A stretch of 64,000 nucleotides of DNA from the NCBI GenBank assembly GCA_949987705.1, contig OX465284.1, positions 71,099,470-71,163,469 on the forward strand. Direction: 5' to 3'. The notes beneath the pieces were generated by a model that ran no database searches, was not told where the DNA came from, and worked only from the letters and a program-made list of their open reading frames with translations. Within the stretch, counting starts at the first letter, position 1; each line of letters opens with the position of its first letter. The position numbers and the translations under genes are program-made. This stretch comes from Thereva unica (Eukaryota > Arthropoda > Insecta > Diptera > Therevidae). Positions 22,386 to 34,165 of this stretch are shown in pieces.

Positions 22386-22910
22386 AGTTTTATGACTTTT
22401 TTACTACCGTACGACGTACGGGAGTATGGCCAATCTGCGCCGACAAAAGGATGTGCTTAAAAAGGTACATTGTTCATAGAAACAATATGCGTTTTTCAAA
22501 AGCGCGTACAGCCTTTCAAATGAAAATTGAAATTGATGAGGCAGGTAGGTTAGCCGCTCGACCCATGCCAGTAGTCCGGACCTCGGGCGTAAGTGCCCTT
22601 CTTGAAACATGGGGTTCAATTGATTTTTCTTCAATGTAGTTTAATCAATATTCATTAATAAAAGAGCGCATAATTTTTGTTTTCAGGTTAGTTTTAGAAT
22701 CCAAAGTAACTATAATAAGTCTTGATATTATTCTAAACTCACGATTCAAAAAATTAAAAGCTAATGCGTGCTTTTTTGAAACGTCTTACGACCTAAAGCG
22801 CGTGCAATCTAAGTCAGTGAGACCTCAGTTCGCCCAACTGGAATAGAACTGAAGTTAAACGTAAAAGCTTGCTCCAAAGAGAGTAATTAGTCCATTCAAA
22901 GCCCGCGTCA

Positions 22911-23340
22911 TGGTGTTCCAAAATAACACCGTTAAGAAAACCGAACCCTAAACGTTTTTGTGGTCACTGATCACGAAAATCGAGGTCCCACGGTCCTAAA
23001 ATTAGGGCGTCACCCCTAAAAATGCAAAAAACACTACTTTTTAGGGGGTTTTCGCGATTATTTCAGTAATAATGAAAACTAATGCGATGAAATGCATTTT
23101 TTTAATATTTATTTGCGAAGGTGGTTGATTTATACAAAATTAAGGCGAACTTAATGGTAAGGGGTACTCCTAAAGGGTTGAAAGTACCCCTAAATTGGCG
23201 AAAAATGGCAAAAATTGTATAAATTTTTTTTCAAGTTTATGCTTCAAATTCCATTGTGGGCGTACTGTCGGGCAAAATTAAATTATTTTCAACCCTTAAG
23301 GGGTTAAAACTACCCCTACTATAATAAAAACAACTTAATA
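22911..23340 (+). repeat. Fold-back arm A
   Basis: Starts TGGTGTTCCAAAATAACACC and contains GATCACGAAAATCGAGGTCC, ATTTGCGAAGGTGGTTG and CAACCCTTAAGGGGTTAAAA. Its inverted counterparts are at 24690-25012 (full arm), 23640-23811 (outer 170 bp) and 23835-23905 (inner 70 bp). Degenerate copies of the CAACYCTTAAGG.GGTAAAACTACCCC unit recur near 23301, 23410 and 23530. Confidence 0.8.
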
Positions 23341-24689
23341 TAAAAAAATTACAATTTTTGTTTGAAATTTGGTTCAAAAGGTATTATCAGCAAAAAAATT
23401 AATTTTTTCAACTCTTAAGGTGGTAAAACTACCCCCACATTAAAATTGTAATTGAAACAAATTAAAATTTATTGTTTTACATTTAAATTTTATTTTCCAT
23501 TTGTAATCATTACAACATTTTGAACATTTCACTATAACCCCTTAGAGGTTAAACCACCCCTAAAGAGAAAAAAAATAAAAAATATATTGAGAAAAATTTC
23601 ATTTCGTGGAATCTTTAAATAAACTCTGCATTTTTGTAAAAACGACAATCACACAATAATTGCGAAATGTGTACCCTAAAAAGGGATGTTTTTTGCATTT
23701 TTAGGGGTGATGCCCTAGTTTTAGGACCGCGGGACCTCGTTTTTCGTGATCAGCGACCCCAAAAACCTTTAGGGTTCGATTTTCTTAACGGTGTTATTTT
23801 GGAACACCCCCCCCCCCTAGTTTACAATGAACTATATTGTAGGGGTAATTTTAACCCCTTAAGGGTTGAAAATAATTTATTTTTGCCTGACAGTACGCCC
23901 ACAGCTAGAGTTGAGCCGGACTTACAACAGGCAGTTCATTTGTCCCGTACACGATAGTAAATTGTACTGAGGCCTCAACTTTTTTAAATGTCCCGGTTCA
24001 CAAATAATGTACTACTAGGATATGAGAGTGTATCGTGGGAATGTAAATTACGAAGTGGAAAGACATTTCTTACTTCTTTTACGGCAGTAAAATATCCAAT
24101 TCGAATTGCGGCGAGGTGAGATTGTAAACACGAACTGCAGAGACATTTTCTTACTGCTTTTGCCGCAGTAAAATATCCAATTTAAACCGAGCCGTGGTGA
24201 GATTTTAAATACGAACTGGAGAGAAATCTCTTATATTTTTGAGGAATGAAATTTTATACTAAAGATACAATTCTTACATTTTTCGAGGGAGGTAAATTTT
24301 TATTTTTATTTTTAAATGTCTATAAAAAATAAAATATTTTCGTGTTATTTTCAATTTTGGGGGGTTGCGTTTTAAATCTGTAAATACGTCTTTCCTTATA
24401 TATTTAATAAAAATTTTAAAGAATATTTTTGTAATTAACCTTCATAGGCACGATAATCAATATTCTCTTTCATTCATTCATCATTTATCGTATCCCCTCT
24501 TTCACAAACGCAATAGATCTACCCGCATCGCAACATTTGAGCTATTCACTACGTGACATGCTAGAAATACAATGGCACCTCGCCTCATTTGAAGTGAGAC
24601 ATTATACTGGTTCAAAAGCAAAAAGAGGCTCCTCTTACAAACTCATTTTATAATCTTGTCCTACCCAACACTACCCACAGTCAAATTTG

Positions 24690-25012
24690 AAGCATAAACT
24701 AGGGAATTTTTTTACAATTTTTGCCATTTTTCGGGGTACTTTCAACCCTTTAGGAGTACCCCTTACCATTAAGTTCGCCTTAATTTTGTATAAATCAACC
24801 ACCTTCGCAAATAAATATTAAAAAAAATGCATTTCATCGCATTAGTTTTCATTATTACTGAAATAATGGCGAAAACCCCTTAAAAAGGGGCGTTTTTGCA
24901 TTTTTAGGGGTGACGCCCTAATTTTAGGACCGCGGGACCTCGATTTTCGTGATCAGCGACCCCAAAAACCTTTAGGGTTCGGTTTTCTTAACGGTGTTAT
25001 TTTGGAACACCA
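24690..25012 (-). repeat. Fold-back arm C (inverse of arm A)
   Basis: The reverse complement matches arm A over about 330 bp with scattered substitutions, ending in the same TGGTGTTCC terminus at 25012. Flanking sequence outside both arms is also inverted (TAGTCCATTCAAA), so the true element is larger than the arms. Confidence 0.8.
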
Positions 25013-25176
25013 TAACGCGCGTTTTGAATGGACTAAATGGAATACAGTTCCAGTAAGCTTTGGGATTTCTAACTTCTGGCGAAAAAGCAACGAACTGCTT
25101 TCAAGCACGAACTGAACATGAACTGAACTTGAGCCGGTGAAGCTATGTAGATTGAACTGAGGTAGGTGAAGCCGGG

Positions 25177-27865
25177 ACTTTAGCCGGCACTTCAAGTTTA
25201 TACACGGCTATAATAACGCATCTTGTCGGCTTAGGTTAATCGGGGTACCGCGGAAATTCGCAATGAAGAAGAAGATCGAGGCTGAACGATCGACCACCAT
25301 CTTCAACCACGCTGATGTCTTCGCTTGAACGCTGCTATGATTACTCCTAAATGCCAAGATATTATAATTGGAATCATTGCAACGACGGAAACAACGAAAA
25401 AGAGATTTTTTATCACATAAGTCTAAAATTTCTTAATTTATCGAGTGTTTTTTGAAACCTAGAATGTTTATAAACAGTGCTTATGTAATTAAAACTGTAG
25501 GGTATACTTGAATTATTTTATTCAAGAGCACAGTTGATTGTGATCGAATGCCATGAAAAGTTGGAAGTTGGGGAACCTCACGCGTTGAATCTGACGCGTG
25601 AACGATTTTCTTCCGTCATTGGGTCTGTTGGCATTTAAAAGCATGTACTCCAGCTAAACGCGACTCCAAATTTATTGAAATATGGACAGTATTAGGTCTG
25701 TCAGATCAGGTAGTTCTCATTTAAAAACAAAATTTAACTTTTTAAATGCCCGGTGCTGCGCAAAATATCCCAACATTTTTCATATGAGCACCGGCATCAA
25801 ATTTTCGGGCACCACACTCTCGTTCGAGAATCGATGCAATGCTCAGATTGGCAATTGTTCCACACATCTTCTGAGGTTTTGATTTGACAAGCATCTTTTT
25901 GAGTGCCAGAACCTGGTACAGTGCTTGGACTTTGGCCTTAACTTGAATTCACTCCGTGTAACTTTTTCGTGTTCCCGAAGCTAAAAGTGCCACTTTGAGT
26001 GTATTCATTTAGAGAATTTGTTCTCCTAACCTTGAGGTTATTAGCTTCTTGCCAACTTTAACTCGAAGAAACTAGCTCGATCATATTATTAGCCTATCTT
26101 ATATTTTAGTATAGTAACAATCAGTGGCACTCGCTAAGATGTTACAGTCGTACTGCCATTAGTCCCTAATAGCTATGGCTTGTGCATATTTTACGTTAGT
26201 TAGTACCATTATTCCACTGATGGCTGATCAAAAAAAAATTGATTTTATTTCCTCCAATAACCTCTTCATTTTTTAAGAGCCATGGCAAATGTAGTCACGG
26301 CAAACTAGTTGAAATCAAATATCAAAATCTAATTACGGCAATAAAAGCTTCTTTTTATCTCTAATATAAAAAGGCACTATAAAAGCCTCGCCTATCAATC
26401 CCCAATTGAATGCCTAATTTCATTTTTCATTCCACTCTGCTCAATCATTCCCCGAAAGTAGCAAAAAAGAAGAAATCACAATCCTAAATGAAATTTTTAT
26501 ATTTTTATTACGAAATTCATGCTTTTACACCCCTTCAATCCTTTACCACAAATTCTACCAGTTATTTGCAAAATTACCCTTTTTTTATTCGAAATGAAAA
26601 AGCCAACATATCTTCACCCACCCCCGCGGGTGGCGGAGTTTATGACTTTTTATATTTTTATGACACCATAACTTCACTTTTTGTTCTACAGGTAATACCT
26701 AGGCACCAAATGACGATACATAGCGAAATTTAACCCCAAAAATTTTAACGCAACTTTTACAGCCTTTCATCTAATAAAAACGCAAGTATGGGGGTGTGCA
26801 AATTAATTCAACCCTTCCAAGCAATCAAAAAGCCCCATATTTGGGGGTACAAAACATGTGGCACCCCACCACTATTATGCCGGGAATGATGTCTCGCTTG
26901 TGAGCGACTTTTCCGTTTCGGTTGTCGGTTGGTACCCAGTACTTTTTCCGTAGCGGTCCTGCGTCTCTGCCGGCAAGAGGCTCCCGAGGACTCGGAGGAC
27001 TTCTGCCGGAGGCCTAGCCTAGGCAATGGCACCCCATCAGAGCGATTCATAAAATTCCCATCTTCATAAACTCGAAAATTTACTCTTATTTTTATGATAA
27101 TGTACGCCTTTCTGTTTCCGTATTAGCTGTTTGGTACTTAGTCCCCCTCCCCGCCGGCACAGTTCTATAAAATTTGCTCCGGCAAGCCCGAGCACTACTT
27201 GTCTGCGAGAGTCCTTGCTCCTAGAGAAATGGGAACAGGATATTATGTGGAGGGGGCCTACACCATTCGGCACTGCCGTAAAAAGTGAAAGGAAAATGAA
27301 AATTTATCTAACAGCAGTTGATTCTGTTTTTTCTCCACAATGGACTAATTACGTTTGATAGCGCCATCAGAGGGTTTCGGAATGCCGAACTCTAAAAAGT
27401 CCCAGGAAGATTACTTGCCGCTGATAGAGACCCATTTACCATTTCGTTTGATTAGGTTTCGAGTGTGGAGTGGGCGCGGAGGGAATGGCTCGTGCGGTAC
27501 CAGTCTGGGGCTGATTTTAAAACCATCTCGTGCTGGTTTTAGAGCACCCCTTTTAGGGGGATGTAAATGGCATTCACAACTTAATCACAATTTATGGTTA
27601 TTCTCGGATGTTTCTTTATCAAAATGTCAGGTTGGAATGAAAAAAGCAAAGCGGGAAAGGGTTGTTAGATGCTTGAAATATGGCAGTTGGCTGAGGACTG
27701 GGTTCAGAAAGAATGGTGGTAAGTGCATGAGTCCGTGGTGTGTGTTTGGTGCGGTTTTTTACTTTAAGAAATTTTCGACAGAAACTCTTAACTAAAAAAA
27801 TACAAATCCCACATTATCAGCAAATGGAAACATGTAAATAATCAATCTCCTATTCTATAAGACGG
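25177..27865. other. No gene recognised
   Basis: AT-rich with occasional GC-rich patches at 26.9-27.3 and 27.47-27.6 kb. Open frames at 26808-27050 (minus, Arg/Ser-rich) and 27355-27795 (plus, 146 residues) do not resemble a family I know. The first could be a remnant of a LINE ORF1, but I cannot support this. Confidence 0.35.
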
Positions 27866-27985
27866 TTTGGGGTCGTGCATTAATTGCGTGTGGCGTTTAG
27901 TAGGGGAGAGGACAAACCGAATCTCACCCAATCTCACGTGGGGAGAGGGGGTGTTGGAAAATATCACGCAATTTTTTTTTCACCA
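27866..27985 (+). repeat. GGGGTCGT-type dispersed repeat, copy 1
   Basis: Starts GGGGTCGTGCATTAATTGCG and runs through CTCACGTGGGGAGAGGGGG to ATATCACGCAATTTTT. It resembles the arthropod repeat that begins GGGGTCGTCCATAAATTACG, seen inverted at 32675-32802. Confidence 0.5.
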
Positions 27986-28619
27986 AGAAACAGTATAAAA
28001 TTGCTAGACCCATTCACTTACAGGCCAGATCGGCAGGCAGGGCCCGATGAAAGCACATTACACAGCCTGGCTGAGGGATGATGACTTCTGGTGTCTGCCT
28101 GGCAGGCCGTGGCATGCACGTGACGTCATTATTCCCTACAAACACACGGGCGAAGCCGACAGTTAATTCAAGTGCAAAAATGTTCATGGTCTCAACGAAA
28201 ACTTTAAAGGTACAAACAGATTCGTGACGGGAAAAACTTATAAAATACACGGACCATGATATTTGCTGACACAATAGGCGGTGAGGAGAAATTAAATGTA
28301 TGGGATATTCTCTTGCAGGCAGCCGCCGCCGTCGACGCCTCCGCGCCAATATGTTTGTGCCTCAAGGCAGCTCCAGACTCACGGCGTGAGCACCCGCGAA
28401 CAAGCGCGAATGCGAGTGTAGATGGTTTTCACGTCTTGCTTTCAGGTCCGACTAGATACGGCGTGAATCCGTGCTATAAATTCACGGCTCGTGACTGAAT
28501 AGAAGTTCAGATCTTCAGGCACAAACTGACGATAAATGTCCACCCACATAAAGATTTTTGTCTGTTTTCTTGTACTGAAGACGCAGTTGGCGGCCGGGTA
28601 GGTTTGTGGTGATACTTGG
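27986..28619. other. No gene; left flank of the gypsy element
   Basis: Mixed-composition DNA with a short GC-rich part near 28320-28400. The last bases, ACTTGG (28614-28619), are the left target duplication of the Mag-like element. Confidence 0.4.
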
Positions 28620-28863
28620 TGTTATGTATAAATAAGTACTACAAATCTAGTAACTCCTTACAAGTAATCCTATGAATTTATTTACTTTGCTTGTATGGAT
28701 TGCGGAATTATCATTGTATTAAGTACCGTTGAATTTTAGGTTTTTATCAACGATGAAGAATAAAAGCCAGTCTCGTTTTAGATTTTGTAACATTAGCATT
28801 AAAGTCGTTCTTCTTAATTATACCCCCCAGTGTTTTATTTAAAGTTACCCAGCAATACTTTTT
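28620..28863 (+). repeat. 5' LTR of the Mag-like element
   Basis: Starts TGTTATGTATAAATAAG (a TATA-like motif just inside) and ends at CAATACTTTTT. A polyadenylation-like AATAAA lies at about 28761. It lacks a CA end, or the exact end is shifted by a few bases. Confidence 0.85.
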
Positions 28864-28975
28864 CCTGGCGACGAGGATCGGATTACTTTGAGAATAGGAT
28901 TACACGGAGATATTGAATTACAGATATTCGTATTACTATTGAAACAGAGCAGCTTGTCCATTTCGTACTGCTAAG

Positions 28976-29338
28976 TGTATTAAGTGCGGTCGTATAGGTC
29001 ATATAATGAGAGTTTGTACGTCAAAAATAACCAGAAATTACGGAAATTTAAAAAAAATATGCCACGAAAAAAACAAATTAATCTAATTCAAAAAGTAAAC
29101 AGCTTGAGGCCAGGACCGGTTGCAGAGCCGTTAAAGAAGAAACAGCTTGAAGAAAACTGCCACCATAATAATAAATGGACAACAATGTGATTTTGAAGTA
29201 GATTCTGTCTCTAATTACACGCTTATGTCAGAAACAATTGCAAAAAACATTTGGGGTCACAAACTACCAGACATACTAGAGTCAGGTTTGAGTCTTTTTG
29301 ATTATAACAATAATCCAATTCCAATTTTAGGTCTATAA
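28976..29338 (+). pseudogene. Gag zinc knuckle and protease remnant (Mag-like)
   Basis: The CCHC zinc knuckle CIKCGRIGHIMRVC (C-x2-C-x4-H-x4-C) lies at 28976-29017 and is all that is left of gag. The aspartic protease follows at about 29147-29338: ATIIINGQQCDFEVDSVSNY, where the active-site Asp-Ser/Thr-Gly has Val in place of Gly, then PIPILGL and a stop. Several frame changes connect the pieces. Confidence 0.7.
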
Positions 29339-29426
29339 CAACAAAACAATTAGAAAACTGCCGTTATATATCACCCAGTGTAATAAAGCAAAAGGATGCA
29401 ACTGGTTTGGTCATCTTGGAATTACC

Positions 29427-30911
29427 GTGAGAGGTGTACATAATATAAGTGCTCCGATTGATAAATTGCTAAACTTTGGAAAATTGTTTTCTGAGGAATT
29501 AGGTGCGTACGTCGGGGAAAAAATTAAATTAAATTTAGATCCAGCGATCAAACCAATTCGATTATCCGCCAGAAAAGTACCATATGCCCAACGAAAACAA
29601 GTTGAGGTCGAACTAGAAAAATTAATGAAACAAGGCATTTTAGAGCCAACAGAATATAGTGAGTGGTTAACCCCAATTGTGCCTATAACTAAACCTGATG
29701 GATCAGTAAGCATTTGTGGTGATTACAAATGCACTGTAAACAAAGCACTTCCTCCACATTGTTACCGCACGCTTTCAGTTAGTGATATCTTTTAGCTGCA
29801 GTTCCTAAAGGCAATATATTTGCAAAAATTGATTTAGCGCAGGCCTATCAGCAACTACCTGTCGATGAAAACACCGCAAACGTTTTAACTATTACGACGC
29901 ATAAAGGCTCATTTCGAGTCAAAAGACTTCCATTCGGAATTTCTGCTGCACCTGGAATTTTCCAGATGCGAATTGAAGATCTATTACAAGGAATAAATGA
30001 AGTAGTAATATATTACGATGACATAATTATCATTAGTTCAAGTTCAGAGGATTTACTGAAGACATTAGAGGAAATATTCCAAAGACTGAGTAAAGCTGGG
30101 TTACGATTACGCCGTGATAAATGCCATTTCGGACTTTCTTCGGTTCCTTTTTTGGGTTATATAATCGACTCAAGAGGTATCCGGCCATGTGATGAGAAAG
30201 TTAAGACTATCAAAAATACGCCTACGCCAATAAATAAGAAGCAGTTGCAAGTATTCTTCGGACTCATAAATTTTTATCATTCATTTCTAAAAGGAAAAGC
30301 TTCGGTGGCCGAATCACTTCATAGACTTCTTCATAAAAATGATAAATGGAGTTGGACTTCAAAGCATGAAATTGCATTCAATAAACTTAAAGATTTAATT
30401 ACCAGCGAAAATATTTTAGTTCACTACGATAATAATTTGCCACTTTTACTAATTTGTGATGCATCTCCTTATGGAATAGGAGTAGTTTTGGCATCATATG
30501 CCAGATGGTAGTGAACGTCCAGTTTCTTTTTATTTTCGGACCTTGACAGCTACTGAAAGAAACTATGCGCAGATAGATAAGGAGGCTTTAGCTATTATCG
30601 CTAGTGTTAAAAAATTTCACAATTTCCTTTACGGAAGAGAATTCATAATAGGGACAGACCATAGACCACTACTAGGATTATTTACGCAGGATAAACTTAC
30701 ACCAAATATTCTTTCTCCAAGGATGTTACGTTGGAGTGTTTTCCTTAATGCTTATAATTTCACTATGCTACATAGAGCAGGTAATAAAAATGCTAATTCA
30801 GACGCACTCAACCGCCTACCGAATCCACAAGAAGATAACGGTGAGGCCTTAATACATATAATCCAGGAAAGTGACGTGAATATTCTACAATCCAGTGATA
30901 TTGCTAAGTAA
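29427..30911 (+). pseudogene. Reverse transcriptase and RNase H (Mag-like gypsy)
   Basis: Three overlapping open stretches make up RT and RNase H. The first (29427-29795) carries RKVPYAQRKQVEVELEKLMK, QGILEPTEYSEWLTPIVPI and KPDGSVSICGDYK. A one-base insertion near 29793 breaks it. The second (from about 29800 to 30511) carries IFAKIDLAQAYQQLPV (motif A), RLPFGISAAPGIFQ, VVIYYDDIII (YYDD catalytic motif), KCHFGLSSVPFLGYIID and LLLICDASPYGIGVVL (the RNase H Asp). After a frame change near 30497 comes MPDGSERPVSFYFRTLTATE, RNYAQIDKEALAI, HRPLLGLF and a stop at 30909. The order and motifs are those of K02A2.6-type (Mag) pol proteins. Confidence 0.9.
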
Positions 30912-30965
30912 GTAAAGGACAAAATCCTCAAACGTGTTTTACAATGGGCCGTAATAGGATGGCCT

Positions 30966-31961
30966 ATGACCAAGATAGACGACGAGTTCAAACCTTTTTA
31001 CCAACATAGAGATGAAATTTCAATTAATGAAGATTGTCTTCTCTATGGCGATCGTATAATAGTTCCAGAAGCCACAAAAAAGGACTTACTGCAAATATTA
31101 CATGCCGGACATCCAGGTATAGTGCGTATGAAGGGTCTTGCCCGAAGTTACTTATGGTGGCCTAAGATGGATTCCGATATCGAGGCATTAGTTAAAAAAT
31201 GTTCTACTTGTCAAGAAACCAGACCTAATAAAGCGCAAACAACAGTTCATCCAAGGGAGGAGACATCGAGGCCATGGTCAAGACTCCACATAGATTTTGC
31301 AGGTCCTTTTCAAGGAAAGATTTTTTTTATACCTGTTGACTCTTTCTCCAAATGGCTTGAAGTAAAAATCGTACCCTCCACTGGTGCAGCTTGCGCAATC
31401 AGTGTCCTGCGTTCGTTGTTTGCAACTCATGGCTTGCCAGATACTATCGTGTCCGATAACGGATCAGCGTTTACTTCAGACGAATTTAGCCAGTTCTGTA
31501 AAAGTAATTTAATTTCACATATCTTAACAGCACCATTTAATCCTTCAAGCAACGGCCAGGCAGAAAGGATGGTACGCACTACAAAAGAATATTTAAAGCG
31601 AAATACTTCAGGCAGTATGCAATTACGTTTGGCAAGGTTCCTATTAAACCAGCATATAACACCATCGACCACTACAAATAAATCTCCAGCCGAATTGCTT
31701 TGTAAAAGACGCCTCATGATTTATTTCGACAAGTTACACCCCGACAACAAGCCACTACGCTCGACAAAAAATAATCAGTTTATTAAAGGTACAAAGACAC
31801 TTCAAGTTGATGAACCAGCCTGGGTACGAAATTATTCGAATGGGCCTCTGTGGATTCTGGCTACAGTGTCACATCAAACTACCAACATGCTGGTCGCGTC
31901 ATGTCAGCTCACACGTGCTATACGCGTCTCAATTTGCGCCTTGCCTAAGTCAACCGAGTGA
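30966..31961 (+). pseudogene. Integrase (Mag-like gypsy), truncated
   Basis: 331 residues are open. The HHCC zinc domain has H46, H49, C79 and C82 (HAGHPGIVRMKGLARSYLWW, CSTCQ). The catalytic core has D110 (LHIDFAG), D164 (IVSDNGSAFTS) and E200 (PSSNGQAERMV), spaced D-D-35-E. The catalytic triad looks complete. The C-terminus leaves the frame after about residue 280. The normal end, LRRSERIRNKNVNF, is found in another frame and stops at 32094, just before the polypurine tract. The protein would join cDNA to host DNA in the nucleus. Upstream it is separated from RNase H by a stop at 30909. Confidence 0.9.
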
Positions 31962-32105
31962 AGATGCTGAGAATACAGCATCTGCAATTACACAATCACC
32001 CACGTGCCAAAACCTGCCAGAAACTCCACTCGAACTGTGCACACCGCTAAGACGTTCAGAAAGGATTCGTAATAAGAACGTTAACTTCATCTAAGGCCGG
32101 AGGAG

Positions 32106-32349
32106 TGTTATGTATAAATAAGTACTATAAATCTGGTAACTCCTTACAAGTAATCCTATGAATTTGTTTACTTTGCTTGTATGGATTGCGGAATTATCAT
32201 TGTATTAAGTACCGTTGAATTTTAGGTTTTTATCACCGATGAAGAATAAAAGCCAGTCTCGTTTTAGATTTTGCAACGTTAGCATTAAAGTCGTTCTTCT
32301 TAATTATACCACGCAGTGTTTTATTTAAAGTTACCCAGCAATACTTTTT
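32106..32349 (+). repeat. 3' LTR of the Mag-like element
   Basis: Same length (244 bp) as the 5' LTR and nearly identical. The target duplication ACTTGG follows at 32350-32355. Confidence 0.85.
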
Positions 32350-33420
32350 ACTTGGCTTCAAGGCGAAAACATTCCTGTGTGAAAGGGGGCCTTAAGATGG
32401 CTTAGCCACCGGCCCCCCAGACGAACACCTCGACGAATGCTACTGCGTACGAGCCAAGTAACACTGACCCGCGAATAGGCCTTTAGAATATAAAACAACA
32501 GAAAGACCACTCGCCGAATTTTAGCGTAATGAAATTCTTGTTGAGTCACGTTTTGGTAGTTGTGTGTCCATTACAAGCAGTAATGCAAGTAAGCGTTCGA
32601 ATTATTAGTTATCTTTCATTAAATCTTGTCGGTGAAAATTTTTAGTGTTGAATACTAAATTTATTTTAAAATCTGAAAAATCACGTGAGATTAGGACGGA
32701 GGGGGAAGGGGTCGAGCCAAATATCACGATATCTCACCAAGGGTGGAGGGGGTCGAAAAATCGCAAAAATTGGCTCACGTAATTTATGGACGACCCCTTT
32801 AACAAAAACTGATAGTCAGAATGTCCTTTGGTCAAGTTATACAATAGTGAATTTCATAGAATATATTGCTACGGTCGTAAACAAATGTCTACTGATGCAG
32901 GTGAAATTTGGGGCATTGGTACAACATTCAATTGTACGAGTTCGGAAATACAGAAGGTGGAAGATTGTCCCACAACCGAGTAGTTCTGTTTATTTAACTC
33001 CTACAGTACACCGAGCCGAGCGAGCGAGTGAGAGAGTTGGGTGAAAAACATTGCTGTGGAGGCAGAAGTTTATTTAAACCAAAACAAAGTTAAAAACACA
33101 ACAAATCATCGGCCAAAAAAGTCTAAAATAACTTGCGCACATTTGGTTGTGCCTCCCCCCGAAGAGTCTAAAGTATTTTGAACATTTTTGGTTGTGTAGT
33201 ATGTACAGTTTCCTCTGCCTCTGCCACAAACTGTTGAACTGCAATATCTCTTAAAATACCAGCCGCATAAGTAAAATAGCGAATTCATGATTTTCTTCAT
33301 TGTTTTATGAGGACTCCAAGCCTGCTTATTATTTGTTCCAATTATTTGAATAAAAAATAAAGAAATTCCAAATCTTTAAAGGCGATTTTGGCTGTGTACT
33401 GTAGAACTAGTACGGCTGCA
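32350..33420. other. No gene; GGGGTCGT-type repeat copy 2 at 32675-32802 (minus)
   Basis: On the minus strand from about 32802 the sequence reads GGGGTCGTCCATAAATTACG, then TTGCGATTTTTCGACCCCCT and TCACGTGATTTTTC, matching a widespread arthropod repeat. The remainder is AT-rich with no recognised coding capacity. Confidence 0.45.
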
Positions 33421-34165
33421 AAATGTTCCTCTGGCGATGTTCATGCGCTTTTCAGAGCATACTGGTCCCTTATAGAACACCTCAACCCAAGTTTGCATCT
33501 GGTTTAGTAGCTCTAGATATCTACAAGGCTTTCGATAAGGTACAGCACCCAGCTTTTTTTTTTATGTGACAGACTAGAGGCTTAGGGAAAGTCCCCTTGT
33601 ACTGTCGACAATCTGTTTTTTTTTTCGTATTCTATGTCGAACAGCAGCTCTATCCGGAAGATAAGTAGAAGAGAAGGAAGGAACTGTCACAACTTAGCCG
33701 CGATATTTTTATTCCACCTATTCTCAACCATTTCGCGACTCTGACATCATCGGGGCGTCGAGAACAACTCGCTGGAGTGTTATGCCTCCTGAAATGAGTT
33801 GAATCTCATCAACCAACCGATGGCATGCGCTTGGTGGAGCGGGGAATGACTAGCGAAGGCTATGACAGGAGGAATCAGGAATGTAAAGAGGTAAGAAGAA
33901 AGAAGGAAAGTTATGTAGGTGGGAAATGGAAAAGGCGAAGGACCGTGGCGCTGGCCGGGATTCGAACCCGGAACCTCTGGGATAGCAGTCAGGCGCCTTA
34001 CCCCTAGACTACCGAGGCCCCCTGCTTTATTCGATAAACTCCAAGCTATTGTCTGGGAGGCAGCGTTGCGAAGGACCCATCACGATTTTTATTGGAAATG
34101 TTTATTCTCGGGCAATCATTTGAGGATTCAAGGGCTAGCTGCTCCAGTTGAGGTATAGGGTATAG
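33421..34165 (+). pseudogene. LINE RT fragment split by a SINE
   Basis: Before the SINE the plus strand reads GLVALDIYKAFDKVQHPA, RT motif A of a Jockey/CR1-like LINE. After the SINE, from about 34023, it continues without loss as LFDKLQAIVWEAALRR, then FYWKCLFSGNHLRIQG, corresponding to the .FL..R...V.V.G segment that precedes the GVPQGSVLSP motif. The remainder is missing. This continuity fixes the SINE boundaries. Confidence 0.7.
33554..34022 (-). mobile_element. tRNA-derived SINE, copy A (about 469 bp)
   Basis: On the minus strand the element starts near 34022 with a tRNA-like head. The A box is in TAGTCTAGGGGTAAGGCGCC and the B box is GGGTTCGAATCC (33958-33969). A body of about 390 bp follows, ending in CTCTAGTCTGTCACATAAAA and an A-rich tail (a T run at 33554 on the plus strand). 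The head does not fold as a normal acceptor stem, so it is not a functional tRNA gene. A GCTTT duplication flanks the insertion in the LINE. A second copy lies at 50053-50511. Confidence 0.8.

Larger units (their letters stand above)
21998..25176. mobile_element. Nested fold-back / MITE complex
   Basis: The outer ends read CCCTGGCTTCACC at 21998 and, inverted, CCCGGCTTCACC ending at 25176. Imperfect inverted similarity continues inward in patches (for example GAAGTTA..AAGCTT and TAGTCCATTCAAA). Inside are long inverted arms beginning TGGTGTTCCAAAATAACACC: arm A at 22911 (plus), a short arm B ending at about 23811, and arm C ending at 25012. Arms A and C share roughly 330 bp at high identity. 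A separate small MITE is nested at 22121-22385. No transposase frame was found. Confidence 0.6.
28620..32349 (+). mobile_element. Mag-like Ty3/gypsy retrotransposon, gag deleted
   Basis: It has 244-bp LTRs, a primer-binding site right after the 5' LTR (TGGCGACGAGGATCGG at 28866, of the tRNA-Ser type known for Mag elements), and a polypurine tract (GGCCGGAGGAG) before the 3' LTR. A 6-bp target duplication ACTTGG lies at 28614-28619 and 32350-32355. The pol order is protease, RT, RNase H, integrase. Nearly all of gag is gone: only about 110 bp separate the primer site from the zinc knuckle. I count 8 differences between the two LTRs by eye, about 3 percent, so insertion was fairly recent. Several frame breaks make it non-autonomous. 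Confidence 0.9.

Noticed and set aside
27355..27795. 146-residue plus-strand ORF as a gene
   Set aside because: No family resemblance and no start context; composition does not look protein-like throughout.
33954..34022. tRNA gene on the minus strand
   Set aside because: A and B boxes are present but the acceptor ends do not pair; the same segment recurs at 50440-50511 as the head of a 460-bp repeat, so it is a SINE head.
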